Shown in pieces: positions 1 through 13,390 of a stretch of DNA of 64,000 nucleotides. How positions within the stretch are numbered: the stretch's first letter is position 1; each line of letters opens with the position of its first letter. Source of the DNA: Diadema setosum. Lineage: Eukaryota; Echinodermata; Echinoidea; Diadematoida; Diadematidae. The translations under genes and the position numbers were made by a program. The stretch spans positions 17,673,047 to 17,737,046 of the forward strand of contig CM067072.1 in assembly GCA_033980235.1 (NCBI GenBank), read 5' to 3'. A model generated the notes under the pieces. The model saw only the letters and a program-made list of their open reading frames with translations, did not search any database and was not told the DNA's origin.

Positions 1-1193
1 ACAAAATCTTTAAGTTTCAGTAGTTTTCTTGAGATATTGATACTGGTGTCAATAATTACATAATTTTGTAACTCACGTAAGGCTACTACGTCGTTACCTC
101 ACGACATTCCAATATCATCTTTGTACACATAAAAACCGAAATCGTGTTTCATAGGTTTGTAATGTGATAGCTGTAACCACGATTGCCTAAAAAGTTTTCG
201 TTGGTAGGTTATTTCATAACACTGGAATATGATTATTTAATCCGAAGAATTAATGATATTCTTATTTGATTTTGTCGTAAACGCATAAAGATGATTTAGA
301 GAAGATTTGGTTGAAAGTCAAGTGCAAAGACATGATAGGTGATGTTATCATCACCTGACTCAATGTCAGTGAATAATAATATACATTCTGACAATCAGTA
401 CTGTGAAAACATGTTATGCTTCAAAATCTAATAACTTTCTATTTCATGTCCGATTGTGAGAACCCTTGTTTGACTCTGCCATCATCTGTTAAAATCAAGT
501 TGAACACAGAATATCTTTGCACTGGTGAAGTTGGCGAGACGCCATATCAGAGACTCTGCTTTGCAGTCATTGTATTGTTGCGGACTAGCAGGCAGATTCA
601 TACACCCACATGAACCCTCACATGTAATGAATGAGTTGAAGGTGATAGGTGGTGATGATTTATCACGTGTCCACAAACATCCCGGGACAGACTACACCAC
701 CCACACACACTCACCCACACTCATTCTCTCGATCGAGGCACTTCTTTCATCATCAATACATAGCTCATCTACCAGGCTCCTTACTTGAACGTCAATTTGG
801 AAAGCGATGGGAGTAATGTAAACGCGCAGTGCTCTCCATCGAAATACGTCTATGGTATATAAGGTGGTATTACTATCACGGGTTTCTTGTCCGTCTAGTT
901 TTCGTTCAATGAATATTTGACGTTGGACGTTGTTCATTGCAGTGTCTTAGTGAAATGTGGCCGGACACGAGGAATGTAGTACACGTAGTAAGAATATGTT
1001 ACCCACAATCGTCTCAAAACAGCAAGTCGTTGCTGTTTGTTTGTTTGTTTGTTTTTTTTTTTGACAGACACAAAGGAACGAGTGAAATTTCGTGGTTATT
1101 TTCAGACTGCATTAGTGATAAATTTCTCGGTAATAACACTTTTCCTCTCCCTTCCCCTTTCTCTATCACATGAACACGCACGCACACACACAC

Positions 1194-1258
<65 letters not shown>

Positions 1259-2583
1259 CGATAGATGGATGCGTGTGTGATGGTTGTGTTAGCATTTGGG
1301 TTAGGATGCGAGTGTATTTGAATACTTTTATACATCGATAAAATGAATGCAGGTTTTATCATTTTACGCAGTCACCCTTGGGTCAAGCAAGTAAACGAAA
1401 GATCCTTTTCATTTTCAGACCAAGAGCATCAACAAACAGAGATGATGATTAGATGCTGTCATTCATATCTTAAAGCCACTGTTTACCATTTGCAGATGAA
1501 AAAAAAAACAGCTTTAGTGTTTCAAAATAGTTTGAAAGTGTAGTTTTAAAAATGTTAATCAGAATAATCAATGATAAATATTGTTAAATATACAAAATGT
1601 GAACAATAGTTTTATCAAAATCGTTTCTTGAATAAATCATCTACAGTTAGCCTATGGTTTATTGACAAAATTAATGATATCTCCTTATATTTGTGGCTTT
1701 ATTGCAAAATCTACATATGGTAGGATATTTTGTGATACAAAATAACCTATACATATACATCAAATGTGATAACTCTAACATTCTTTAATCACTGCTCCCA
1801 ATGGTAGAGAGTGGCTTTAAGCAATCGTTGATACACATCCTATTCCTGAAGGGGGGGGGGGGGGGGGGGGCTTGAAACAATTGGATCTTATGCCTTTTGT
1901 TCCAACAATTACATTATTTTGGACCGCGTATATATACATGGAGCATTTGGCACTTATTTGCGCTGTTTATCAATTTATTTTTAATTTGTTATCTGTTTAT
2001 TTATAATTCTAATTTGTTATCTATTTATTCATACATTTACTTTTTTGTTAATTCGTCTACCTCTACAAGGAACGCCGATTCTTCTGAGACACCACAGATC
2101 GGTGACTGCATTGTTTAAAGGGGATGGCTAGTAATTGATCAGTGGGAATGCTTGGGGATGGTTCCAATTCTTGTGGGATTCATTTAAGAGTACATTATAT
2201 ATCTTTTGTTGTGTGAAAATTGTTGGCTTCAGAACGGTCTCATATTCAAGTAATGTGCAGTTTAATGCCCCGTCACTGTACAGGCATGCTAACCTGGAAA
2301 CATTAAACTGCACATTACTTGAATATAAGACCATTCTGAAGCCAATAATTTTCACACAACAATAGATATATAATGTACTCTTAAATGAATCCCACAAGGA
2401 TTGGAACAATCATCCCTCAGCATTCCCACTGATTCCCACTGATCAGTTACTAGCCATCCCCTTTAAATGAAAACGGAATAATGAGTACTAAGTATATTAA
2501 TGTAAGCTATTGAAGAGTTAATATTAAGAGCTGCTATTGCTTTAAGAGTGAAGTAAACTTTTATATCTTATTCTTCCCACCAG
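1..2583 (+). other. Intron of the Dmrt gene (upstream exons outside window)
   Basis: No exon of the DM domain is visible here, and the acceptor at 2582-2583 implies that an intron runs back to the window edge. Contents: a CA/TA microsatellite near 1171-1244, a G homopolymer near 1850-1870, and a TTAA-flanked palindrome at 2119-2462. Short open frames here overlap each other on both strands and show no family signature. Confidence 0.6.
2119..2462. mobile_element. TTAA-flanked palindromic MITE (Kolobok/piggyBac-type target site)
   Basis: A 344-bp near-perfect palindrome. The terminal inverted repeats begin AGGGGATGGCTAGTAA and the arms stay alignable for about 150 bp each, meeting near 2275-2300. 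It is flanked on both sides by TTAA (2115-2118 and 2463-2466), the duplication made by piggyBac and Kolobok transposases. The AGGGG terminus makes Kolobok more likely, but that is inference. The right arm has a small internal duplication of ATTCCCACTG. There is no coding capacity; the overlapping short frames on the two strands mirror the palindrome. It sits 120 bp upstream of the Dmrt exon acceptor. Confidence 0.8.
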
Positions 2584-3524
2584 GAGATCAAAAGCGAGCC
2601 CGCCTTGAGATCATTCGAGCTCCTGCCAGTCCTTCCTCCGCAAATTCTGCTTCAGCTCACAGCCCTACAGGCCTGCCACCTTTAGACCACCGCGCATCAC
2701 CAGATACACGTAGTCCACGGAGTGTCAGTGCTGGTACGATGTCGCCAACGAAATCCTTGTCGCCGATATCTTCACCTCGGATTGAATCAGCCGAACAAAG
2801 CGAGCCAGCGCGACCAGGCTTCAACATGCCCACGGGATCCGGACTTGACTTCGATAGCGGAGACCAACGACGAGTAAATCTTCTTGCACCGTCATCGACG
2901 ACGACCTCAGCTGCCGCAGCGTTGGCGTCGAGTGTTGCAGGGAGTTCTGGTCAGGGTGGCGGGAAGGGAAACGCGCAGCGCCCACCAATTGAAGTGCTGT
3001 GCCGCCTGTTCCCAACACAGAAACGAGCAGTGCTAGAACTCATGCTGCAGGGATGTGACGGCGACGTTGTCCAGGCGATCGAGCAGCTTTTGAATTGTCA
3101 ACGAGAGGGATCACCGACGAAGTCGACGACATCTGCAACAACCACCACAGATTCTGTAAACTATCCACCTTCGACGACCACCGTTCCTCCAGTTGCCGAA
3201 CCGCCGTGCATAGCTCATCGCCCATACCTGTCCACCACCCCTGCATGTACCGCTGGACTGAAGTCAGCGTTCTCACCCCTCACAGCTTCTCATGAGAAGA
3301 CCCTCTCACAGCCCCCAGCGACACACTCCGGACTGCCGCCTATGAGACTGGCCTACCCTTCGTACCCTCGTGGTATCACCTTTTGGAACCCTTACACCTC
3401 TGCTATGATCCCAGCGGCTTTCAGTGTCCAGCAGCCCACAGACTGCCACTTTAATGGACTCTTGGGGGCCAGAAAGGACACACCCAGACCCAACGGCGCT
3501 TTCGGTGGCGGAAGCCCCTGGTAA
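2584..3524 (+). CDS. dmrta2: Dmrt A-type (DMRTA2/Dmrt4-5-like) transcription factor, 3' coding exon with DMA domain
   Basis: Dmrt proteins are zinc-finger (DM domain) transcription factors of neural and sexual development. This exon starts after a good acceptor (pyrimidine tract ending CACCAG at 2583) in phase 1 and reads open to TAA at 3522-3524, about 313 codons. The first methionine in the frame (2739) is internal, because the frame is open back to the acceptor. A KRAR motif follows the splice site, then a Ser/Pro-rich stretch ([12 protein letters not shown]). The DMA domain lies at about 2985-3100: [20 protein letters not shown], then [26 protein letters not shown] favours the DMRTA1/A2 (Dmrt4/5) group over DMRT3. 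The C-terminal part is Thr/Pro-rich and ends in an aromatic stretch ([14 protein letters not shown]). The DM-domain exon is not in the window, so the gene is partial. A1 versus A2 cannot be settled here. The stop overlaps a donor-like G|GTAAGG, so a further exon is possible. Confidence 0.88.
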
Positions 3525-3720
3525 GGATATGTATTGTAACTCAGTCTTTAACAAATGTTCTCTTGTAAAAATGCTCCAATAGACGGGTTTACTAACATAT
3601 TCAAATTTACTAATGTTTCTGCAGTCTAGGATTGACGTAGTAACAAGCCTTTCTATTAACCTGTACCTCAAAAACACTTTTCGATACTCTGAAGCCAGTC
3701 TACATTGGTTGTTGCTACGT

Positions 3721-3855
3721 CGGGCAAACCTCGGGCAAGCTTTCCGGTTGTCAAGAAGAACTATTGTTAGAAAAGACATGCGTAAACCTCGGGCAAACCT
3801 CGGGCAAGCTTTCCGGTTGTCAAGAAGAACTATTGTTAGAAAAGACATGCGTAAC
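3721..3855. repeat. Two-copy 69-bp tandem duplication
   Basis: The unit starting CGGGCAAACCTCGGGCAAGC at 3721 recurs at 3790, so the period is 69 bp, and the copies are nearly identical, suggesting a recent event. The short sub-word CAAACCTCGGG also repeats inside each unit. Because 69 is a multiple of three, open frames cross it with a repeated peptide; I do not consider these coding. Confidence 0.9.
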
Positions 3856-3902
3856 ATTTGAATGATATGTTAGTAAACTGGTGTACTGACAGAAAAGTTT
3901 TT

Positions 3903-4015
3903 ACCACTACTACTACTACTACTACTAATAATAATACATACATACAATTTCTATAGCGCCGTTCTCCACTTTGATTAAATGCTCAAGGCGCTTTACAATT
4001 GTACATCAAAGCAAA
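3903..4015 (-). mobile_element. 3' terminal remnant of a CR1/L2-like LINE
   Basis: Trinucleotide repeats (CTA/ATA) adjoin TATAGCGCCGTTCTCCA and CTCAAGGCGCTTTACA. The same GCGC-TATA 3' end with an (ATT)n tail terminates the LINE at 33.8-34.9 kb, where it follows a reverse transcriptase frame, so this is read as a 5'-truncated copy on the minus strand. No coding part remains. Confidence 0.6.
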
Positions 4016-4137
4016 CAGACTGAAGATACAAGTACATCACCGTAACAGAAGAAGATGAAGACTAATCAAATTTAGTAATGCACCTCATGGTTGCGTCAAT
4101 TTCTTCCCATATTATGTGGAAAGGTCGCATCGCCATA

Positions 4138-4176
4138 AATAAATCCTTGTTTCTAGGGTATCTTTGCATAAATAAA
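4138..4176 (+). promoter_or_regulatory. Candidate polyadenylation signals (AATAAA twice) downstream of Dmrt
   Basis: AATAAA occurs at 4138-4143 and again at 4171-4176 inside a short imperfect duplication (CATAAATAAATCCTT). They lie about 600 bp after the Dmrt stop codon and are the first clear plus-strand signals there. A transcript ending here would include the 69-bp duplication and the LINE remnant in its 3' UTR. No cleavage-site evidence is available. Confidence 0.3.
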
Positions 4177-6084
4177 TCCTTTATCATAGATGGGACTGAA
4201 AACTAGAGAAAGAGTGAACACAAGCACATTAGTGCACTTACAATATCATGTTCAAGTCTGTTGGTTTTAATCGATGAAGTCAAATCACATATTAGAAGAG
4301 GTTTCATTCAAATTTTCCCTAAGATAAGAAGGTAATGGAATTACATAGTTCTACATGTTTTCTCAAAAGTAATATCAGCGGTAACCACAGTCATATGGTA
4401 GATGAGATGATAGTGGTTACCGTGTCAAATTAAAGTGAGATTCTTTTTCCCATATCACAAATTCATTCAAATACAGCAGTTACAACACATCAATATAATG
4501 CAAAAGTGTTTGAGTGTTCTACTGAGTATCACAGAATTCTCCATTGAATTCAACTTCGACATAAAAATAAAGGAAAGACTTTGCACCAATTTCTTTGTTG
4601 TATTCCAATAATGGAGTGGTAATGTATTTTGTTTTGATGGTGGTGGTGGTGGGGGGGGGGGGGGATGGGCTTAAGGAATATATGTCCGAGAACGTGAAGC
4701 AAAGCAGTGTTTTACCAGTCTAATATGATGCCATATTTCTTAAAAAGAGATCATAAAGTCAGTCATTTGAATGTAATAAAGTTGAAGGAAGATTAATGTA
4801 TTGGTAGAGGCGTAATCAATCAAAAAGTTCTCATCTGAAGTCTCGAGTGATGCTGCTATCATAATCTCAAGGCGCGTCTTATCCAACGACATATGTCCAA
4901 CATGACTCAAGGCGTACGATAGATCGTTTAATTTACTTAATTCTCAAAAATGGCGGGAAAGTTACTCCGGAAATTTAATAATCAATGTCCATTCTATTTT
5001 CATAGGACTGTATCTTCAGAATATCATTTATGACCATGTGAGCGACGGGTAATAAACTGAGTTTCTGCTATTTGCTTTTAGTACGAATGTCATCACCTCC
5101 CCAAATGCTTAGGCACGTGATTTAGGAAGTTTAACGTCATGAGATTAATTTCCAGCGAGGATTGACCTATACGTGCAGTGCATTGCATTGGAAGTAACTT
5201 GCAGCAAATGAAACAGAATATGGGAATTGAAGCAAGAGCAAATGCGACAATCAAGAACAAAAATCTATGAAATTTGTCTCCCTTCTCCAAGCTGCAAAGG
5301 AACAGATCGTTTAATATTGTCTGCCGCGAAATAAATCACAGAGCATTCCAGCATCCGTCACCTTAGATTTTGGTGACTGTGTATTACACATCTTGATGCT
5401 TTTTCATTTGGCGGTTGAGAGGAGGAGGAAGAGGGGGGGGGGGTCGTTAATGTCTCGCCCCCACTTCGTTATAATGTGATAAACTTATCCAAAATGAACG
5501 TTTTATTGAGGATTTTAATGGAGGGTGCAATATTGCGCAAATTTCTCCGCCTCCATGTCAAGCAACAGTTTTCTCCCTTCAAAGCAGACTTGTGATTCAA
5601 GTGTTTGCTCTTCTTCCTCCAGAAGATATCCGCTGATTTTCCTCTGGGTTTTTTTTTTTTTTTAGTATTTCAAACATTTCTCAACATCTTTGTTGTGTTT
5701 CTACACCCTTTCAAATTGTAATGAACAATTGTTAAACTGCATCGTTGAAGGACGTGCATAACTTGATTACTGTAATTGCGAATTCCCAGTTTTGCTATGA
5801 CCATTGTGTTGGCAAACGGAAAATGTAAATAACAGTATAACTACAATACCGCATAATCACAAGGCAATAGTCAAAGACATCGAATCTTGGAGTCTAAAGC
5901 GTCTGAAATTTTCCTGTCAGCATTCGATCAATTTCCTTTTTTTATTATTTCCCACCAGCAATTGGTTCCAGAGAAGCAGGCAAATGAGTGATTTGATTTT
6001 CACACCTTTTGACTGTGCGTCTCTCTGGTGCAGTCTTTCGTCCACTAACCCTCTCAGTCTCAGTGAACTCTCCCCGCCACTGCC

Positions 6085-6205
6085 GCACAACCAATAGAAT
6101 ATTGCCTTCAGAGCGAGCGGGGTGACTGCACACGGAGCGCGCAGGGCTGTGATTTGATTTCGCCTGTTTTCATCTATATAGAAGTGTAGCTGGTACCGTT
6201 AAATG
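6085..6205 (+). promoter_or_regulatory. Weak promoter-like segment (CCAAT and TATA-like)
   Basis: AACCAATAGA near 6089 is followed about 85 bp later by CTATATAGAAG, with moderately GC-rich DNA between. The spacing resembles a CCAAT/TATA promoter on the plus strand. No credible coding exon follows, so it could equally be an enhancer or chance. Confidence 0.2.
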
Positions 6206-7841
6206 CGCAAAATGCGCAATGACTTGAAGCATTTTCTTCTTCTATTTTCCGGCTTTCAATTGCGCAGAGAGGGGAGACGAGAAAAAAACTCAGTCACAGT
6301 GAATCATACTTTATTTGATAATAGTAGAATGTGTAGTAATAAACAGTTTTTCTGGAATTCAATTTATCTCTTAAAGGTTCACCCGCTAGAATGAACCGCT
6401 TGTTTAAGTGAATTAGAGTTGTGGGTACGACGAAGTCTGCTTGTATGTTAGTGTGTAGCTCATGCCATTGTCAGTTTTTTTTCTTTCAATATCCCATCTT
6501 TCTTCTTCAAAGGCTGCGGTAGATGTTCACTGGAATGTCAAAATTGATTGCAGTGCCATGAAGTAATCTGTGCAGTTCTCTAATGTTAGCAATAAACACT
6601 TAAAAGGTTTGTGCATCTTGCGGTTTGCATAAACTCTGTATTTCAAATTCTCTTTTCAATAAACTTTAACGATTCGATAGACGGAAAAAAAATCGATAAG
6701 GAGAGCTGTAAAAGACGGGTGGTTGAGCTTATTTTCTGTCCAGTGTGTGAAACGAAATGCCCCCCCCCCCCCCCACACACACACACACGCACACTAAGTC
6801 TTGTCAGTGTGAACGATTTTTTTTTAGGGTACATCGTGTATTTGATATAGCTTTTTAAGATAAAACAACAAACACAGCCGGTTGCTGTAGAGGTTCTGAG
6901 AAACTTGATCTGTCTATCATATTCATCCTCTCTTACTATCTACTCATTTTGATCTTATAAAACAAAGATTAAACTAACTTTAAGTTGGGCTAAATTTAAG
7001 TACATTTAAGTTTCGTTTTGTTATATACAAATTTTATGACTAATGAAAGCAAATCTTAGGGTTTCTTCGGAGTGGTTTTAGCTCGATGATGCTTTGAATC
7101 AAGAATTATGTCAGTAAAAATGCCTTTCACGTTTTTAGACATTATATCCGTGGAGTTCAATCTTTTTGACTTCATTTTATATCTATAATACATACAAATA
7201 CACACTGCTCATGTCTCATTCTCCTCCAGCGGGTAACAAATTGCCTACAGGTTGCAATCAAACTGGTTATTTTATAGCATCAAGCACCTGTGAATTATTG
7301 GTGGATATTCCTGCTATTAACCACGCCTATCGATTACTGTCTTAAGAAACTGCATAGACCTATTTAAAAGAATAATCTCAGAGTGGCACTATGAGCTCTA
7401 AAGAAAAATAGCCGTCTGTAATAATCCAGGATATGAGTTTGTTTGCTTCTTTTTCCTTGCACTAAGCTTATCAAAATAAGTACGATACTTAGCTGTATCC
7501 ACTTGATGGTATATGGTGTAACACTTATTTGATATATCGTTACACAGAAACAAAGCCAAAGCTTGTCTATAGTAAGTTATATTTTGATACTGAAATTCAG
7601 CAACAGGACTCAACTCATGAAATAGTGTCAACACCTTTCTGCACCAGTGTTTGTGATGTTAAAAACCACATATTCTTTTCCTTATATATCAATACGATAT
7701 GATATATAATTATGTTAATAATGTATTCTTTTCAAAATATATCCCAATATCGCATACCAAAATATCATTTCACTGTATGGTAGTTGACATGAAATTAAAA
7801 AAAAAAAAAATCTAATCCACACAAAGAGACTACCACATTTC

Positions 7842-7895
7842 ATTTAATATCATTTCATATCATTTCATTTCATTTCACTTCATTTATTTCATTTC
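7842..7895. repeat. Degenerate pentanucleotide array (TTTCA)n
   Basis: About ten imperfect copies of CATTT/TTTCA in a row with one- or two-base interruptions. Confidence 0.85.
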
Positions 7896-10800
7896 AAATC
7901 TATATTTATGTAATTATATATATGTAATTACAGTACAACATTTACATAGAATACATAGTTATATACGAAATCAATGCAGCTCATTTCACATACTCAAATA
8001 AAGGAAAATATTGCGTAAGGAAATACAATCACATGCTTTTACTTTACCTTATCAGAGAAATATTGTTTGAAATGAATATTGCCAGTCCGCAGGAATGGGT
8101 GATGATATGTTTGCAATAGTTTACTTTTAGATTGATGTTTGTAATTAGACTATCATATCTTGAAATCAATATGATTCGATCACAGTTCTATTTTCTTTTG
8201 TTATGTGCAGTGATTCTCACCTCGACTTCATAAATTTGTTCCTCTCATGTTCTTCGTTCATATAATTATTGCAGTGGTGATAATACTGTTTTTTGTCTCA
8301 ATGGCATTATATATTAATGTTAAAAGTATGACTGAAGGAGAGATATCAGCTCACCACCATGTGCATATCACTGAACAAGTTAATATAATGATACACTTTC
8401 ATGTTTATCATCCTTTTGTCCTGCAGAATCCTGACTTCCTATGGGTGAAACACACATCATCTCTCAGTACTCGTCTTTGCGATGCTCAAGAGGCAGCCAA
8501 TCAAAAACATCGACAAGTCAAGTGTTTGGACTTGGTATCAATTCTGTCCAATAGGGTTGGTTGTAACTATACGCTGTTCAGTTGGCTGAGATGACACGAT
8601 ATTGCCGAACTCTTCATTTTCCGGCAGTAATGAAATTGGTCAAACAACAGAGAAAGTTTTCGTGGGCACACAACTTGACTTGAGATCCCTGAGCCTTTAT
8701 TTTGCTTGGACGTCAACGAAACGCGTACACCAACGATGAGAGCCACATACCAAGATTATGTCATTGCCATTCTCAATGCAAGTGAGACGCAAGCGATGAC
8801 TATTTGAAATGCCATTCTTTGTTTGAGAAAATCTTGAAAAGTTAAAGACAGTATCAGCAATTATTTTTTGTTGGTGTTCTCAATACTTTTGCATGTTTGG
8901 TGAATTACTAATGTTTAGATAAAGTCTTATCAAGCGCTGCATCTCTTATGAAAATAGTCCTATGAAGGTATTCAAGTCATTCTAGATAGTGAAATTTTGT
9001 GTGAATGTGTTGAGTTGAGGATAACCAAGAGTTTATTCAGATTCGTTTCATAAATTACTTGAGGACACCGAACTAAGTTTGCCACGCGATGCACTGCAAC
9101 CCCATTACTAACCTTGAATTTGAAATTAGTTTGCATACGTAAAATCACGACAAAATAATTTTCTTTTGAAAAACAGCACCTTAAAGAAATCACCATCATT
9201 GCTTAATCTGTGCACCTCTATAATTAATTCTAAGCCATCTGTTTTATATCTTATCCTCAGATCAGTTTTAGAGGTTTGTGTGCAATCAAACTGGAAGGTT
9301 GTTATCATTTCATCACCTTTTAAGACATCTATTCCTAATTTTGACCGATTGTTTCAGGAAAAGCAGATGACACTGATTTCTTCTTTTACTCTTTTGATCT
9401 TATTCTTTTGGTAAATCAGCGTGATAAGATTGAAAATTATAAAAGGATGCTATTCCTCATGACGGAATTTAACTCATTTTTATCGTGTTTATATAGTTCA
9501 GATTGAACATTTCTAGTTCCAACGATGTTTCTGTGGTCTTGAGCATGAAGTTGTGCACATGCATGTCACCGGTAATAAAAAAAATGATCCTCCTATGGCA
9601 TTTTTCATCTTCTTTAAATATTTTCACTATATTATACTGGTCTGACGAACAAATGTTTGTGTTCGAATGATAGACGCGATGTTAAAAAAAATAGTGACTG
9701 TTTGTAATTACACCATGTTTCATTCTTAAATGGTGACATACTTTCAGGATCACTGTGAGACACTCTCGGGTGAAGAATAGAATTGAAACAATGGAACGAA
9801 TGAACTCGTTCCTTGACATGACTGCTTTTCATAGTAAGACGCATGGAAGTGATATATAAACATTTTTTTCCTGTCATTTAATTTTTTATGGATAAATCAT
9901 TTGCTTCCGTCAGTTTGGCAAATCAGAGATCTGACTTGAAAACGATTTGATATTGTTGCTCTAAAAATTTGGCACACTGTCCCGGTGAAAATGACACAAG
10001 TGGCTCAACTCATCGGTTCCATGATATTTGCTCCTGCTACAATTATTGCTCCCATGAATATCAGCATGCTAAGCCAAATATAAATTCTACCCACAAACAT
10101 AACCCTAATCCTAATCCTCACATCAAACTAAATCTAAAACCCTATCACAACCCTAACACTAACCATAAGTCCTCGGGGAAAACAAGACCGGAGCAATTGT
10201 CGCAGGAGCAATGTTGTGTCACCCCATGCACTCATCACAATCATAAACCTCCTATATAAATCATTATTTTCGCTATTGCCCAACATGCAATCGTTAATGT
10301 GAGATGTATTATGCCGTGGTAAACGGCGTACACAAATGCTCAGTGTCACTACCATTAAAGCGTGCAGCTATTTTCTTTAGGACAAATTTGGCTTTCTGCA
10401 TAGAGATAGAGTGAGAATGTGATGGCTGAGCACAACTGACAAGTGAACAGACATCGAAGGTTGGATCACTGTACATGTATTCCCTTTTCGTGTATTTAGT
10501 ACGAGAAACAAGTCTGAAAAAGAAAATAGTGGGAGTCGCTTGTCAAGTCAAATGGAAGACAATTCTGTATTGATAACATTGTTTTCACAACTTCGTATAT
10601 GGGATTATGTGCTTTGTAAATATAGACATAATAAAAATGATTCAATGGCTGAGAAACGAATGTATGATATAATAAATTTCGTTGTGACAGTCTGTACGTC
10701 TTGAAAAGAAGCATTTTTATTGTACATGGTATTTGGTTGTTCTGTGGTCATCCACGAGAGAGAGTGGATGTAGATGAGAGTAAAAGAGTAAAGAAGGTGT

Positions 10801-11521
10801 AAAGACGGTGTGAGGTGTGACGTGGGAAGAGATACTGCATCTCCTTGCACGCATGTAGATCGTCCCGGCTACGTGTAAAAGGTAGTGAATTTTGTCTTCA
10901 GCTGATATCGTGTCTGCAGTTTAATATGCAACACATCTGAATTCATTTTGGTTGCATTTTATTTCGAATTTCCCCGCTACACTGCAAGAATTTGATTCTC
11001 CAATGAGCATCTTGGTTAATTGAACAACTTTTGTTGAAATCAGGACAACATTAGGACAATACACGTGTAATGATTTTAGTACAATGTGGTGGCAGTATAC
11101 GCGTACACATGTATTTGTGACTTGTTCTGTCTGTATTAAAATATAAGTGAATGGATGCTGTATCAAATAACCACAACCACCTAAAAAGGGCTTCTAGTCT
11201 GTCGTAGCCGGCAACAAGAGTCCAAGTCTAACCACCTTGTACATTTGCCCCATTACATCAATGCTCGTAGACGTATATCTTATAGACTTATAATAATTAC
11301 AGATCCATTTCAATCATCTAGGCTTCGTTTCAACTGATCGTTCCAGATCCTTCACTCATTGCAGGTTCGTAAAATTATTTATCAGTAATCTAAAGATCAA
11401 ATAAAACAATAAAAACAATGTTCTTCTCATAAATAAATAAATAAAAAAAAATATATATAGATATCAAGAGTAAAAACAGTCGTATAAACACCGCAGAAGC
11501 CAAAAAATTTGGTTATATTTG

Positions 11522-11571
<50 letters not shown>

Positions 11572-11600
11572 AGTATACATACATACATACATACATACAT
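11522..11600. repeat. (TA)n followed by (CATA)n microsatellite
   Basis: An uninterrupted TA run to about 11568 is followed by tandem ACAT units to 11600, then mixed TG/TATG. No gene is near. Confidence 0.95.
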
Positions 11601-13390
11601 GTGTATGTGTGTGTATGTATGTGTGCATTATTTAACGTATTAAGAAAACACTAATAATTATTATAGATTGTGATTAGATTATAAATCCAGAGAGGACACA
11701 GACACACAAACACACAGAAATATTGACACAGTTAAGAGTCACAGCATAATTATGATTGCATTTCCTTATATACACAATACTTTTGTTTATTATATGTAAA
11801 ATATGAGCTTTACTCACTTCACATAATTATATTATATATATGTAAATGTTAAACTGCAATTATATTTTTGTTGGAAATGAAATACATTAGGACATAAGGA
11901 CACACACTAACACATGCACAAGTGGCACACGTGAGGTTTTGAGCCGATATGATAGACATACTATACATAGTATTAAGTAGCAGTACCGTGAATTGAATAC
12001 TCGTAATACATCTGTACTTGCATTTGATAAAAAACCTTTCGAGCTCTTTTTGTTCATATTCATTTCAATGAAAGCACAAAAATGTCTCATAACATTAGAG
12101 AATACATATTGCATTTGAGACAAGAGTGACAAAATTAGAAGTTTTTGAAATGTATTGTCCGTTGATACCGCCATTTTATCTTCAAACTTGGAACTGCATG
12201 GATCTTAATAGGATGTGGATAATATTTCCGACGGCTTGGAACAGGAGGGGGATGGGATGTATACTTTGCAAATAGATTTTGGCTCTCAAAACAATATGAC
12301 AGAAAAAGTTTAAATCTAAGAGATAAAAAATGAATAAAAAATACTAACCAACTATTTACGTCAGACCCAGGACTTTCCATTTGGGCTTCGTCCCACCTAG
12401 AGCTTTAAGAAAGATGATAAGTTCAGCTGTAAAAATATATGATGGCATTTGGATATAAAGATGTCTACAATGGTAGAAGTTTTATCCACATCAGGCATTA
12501 ACGGGAAACAAGTAAGTTATTGAATGCTAAATTTCCACACTTAAGAACGTAAGATGCGATTACCTCACAACTCTCCCATTTTTTTTTTTTTACACACAAG
12601 GATTATATAATGATTTTTTGGTCATCGAAAATGGATCGGAGAAAGATTGCAATAACTTGTTGCGAAGAGTAAAACCAATCTTGTCGTTTTATTTCTTTTC
12701 ATCAAAGAAATTCAGAGTGAGATTATCAGTATGATGACATTACCACTGCCTCCAATCTGCATAATTCATTACTGTTTCGTGAGAACATGTGAAACCACTG
12801 AATTCCGTAACTTTCCTAATTTATGTCCGACTTTGATGAAACTTTAACAGTTCTGTCCATCTGTCCATATGTAATAACTCAGAAATATTACTGGGGAGAG
12901 CAGAGCTAAGAAATGAAATGAATAGGGAGACAAAGAACCTATAGAATGGATACATGAAGAGAAAGAGAAGGAGAGAGGGGAATATATTTATGTACCAAAG
13001 ACTCGGATTCGACTCCCTTCGGAGACCAATTTTTTAAAGTCTTGCACTTTCTCCAAACATGGAGGAACCGTGAGAGAAACAGTAGTTTGAAAGCTACATA
13101 CCGTTTTTCTTTCCTCATATCCCACATATAAAAACGTGTTATATAATCTATTTACTTATGGAGGATATCGTGATTAAGCGTATCATATCTGTGTATCGTG
13201 CATGCAATATTGTAGGAACACTGCAGTTTTTCAATGTGATTATCCTTTTCATGCAACGGTCCGTAAATTACTACAAATTCCTGCCTTTTAGCAAAATACA
13301 TTTGAAGTTCAAACACCTAATTATTGCAGGCTGAAATGTTTTAGCAGCATGTAATGATAATTGGACATGACCGTCGTGTCAAGACAATGT
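11600..13390. other. Intergenic, no gene seen
   Basis: AT-rich DNA with short unrelated open frames only and no family signature on either strand. Confidence 0.55.

Larger units (their letters stand above)
4016..11520. other. Intergenic, no gene seen
   Basis: AT-rich sequence with no recognisable coding exon on either strand. It contains G or C homopolymers near 4650-4664, 5437-5451 and 6760-6775 (the last followed by a CA run), a small 10-bp-stem hairpin (CGGTAACCAC) near 4380-4425, the TTTCA array at 7842-7895 and a telomere-like stretch at 10100-10166. The best promoter-like spot is 6085-6205. Confidence 0.6.

Noticed and set aside
10100..10166. Telomere-like CCCTAA/CCTAATCC words
   Set aside because: Only a few imperfect units mixed with AAACTAAATC; too degenerate for a true interstitial telomere array.
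9975..10225. Possible MITE with GGTGA...TCACC ends
   Set aside because: The ends (GGTGAAAATGACACAA against GGGTGACACAAC) match only with a gap and no target duplication is visible.
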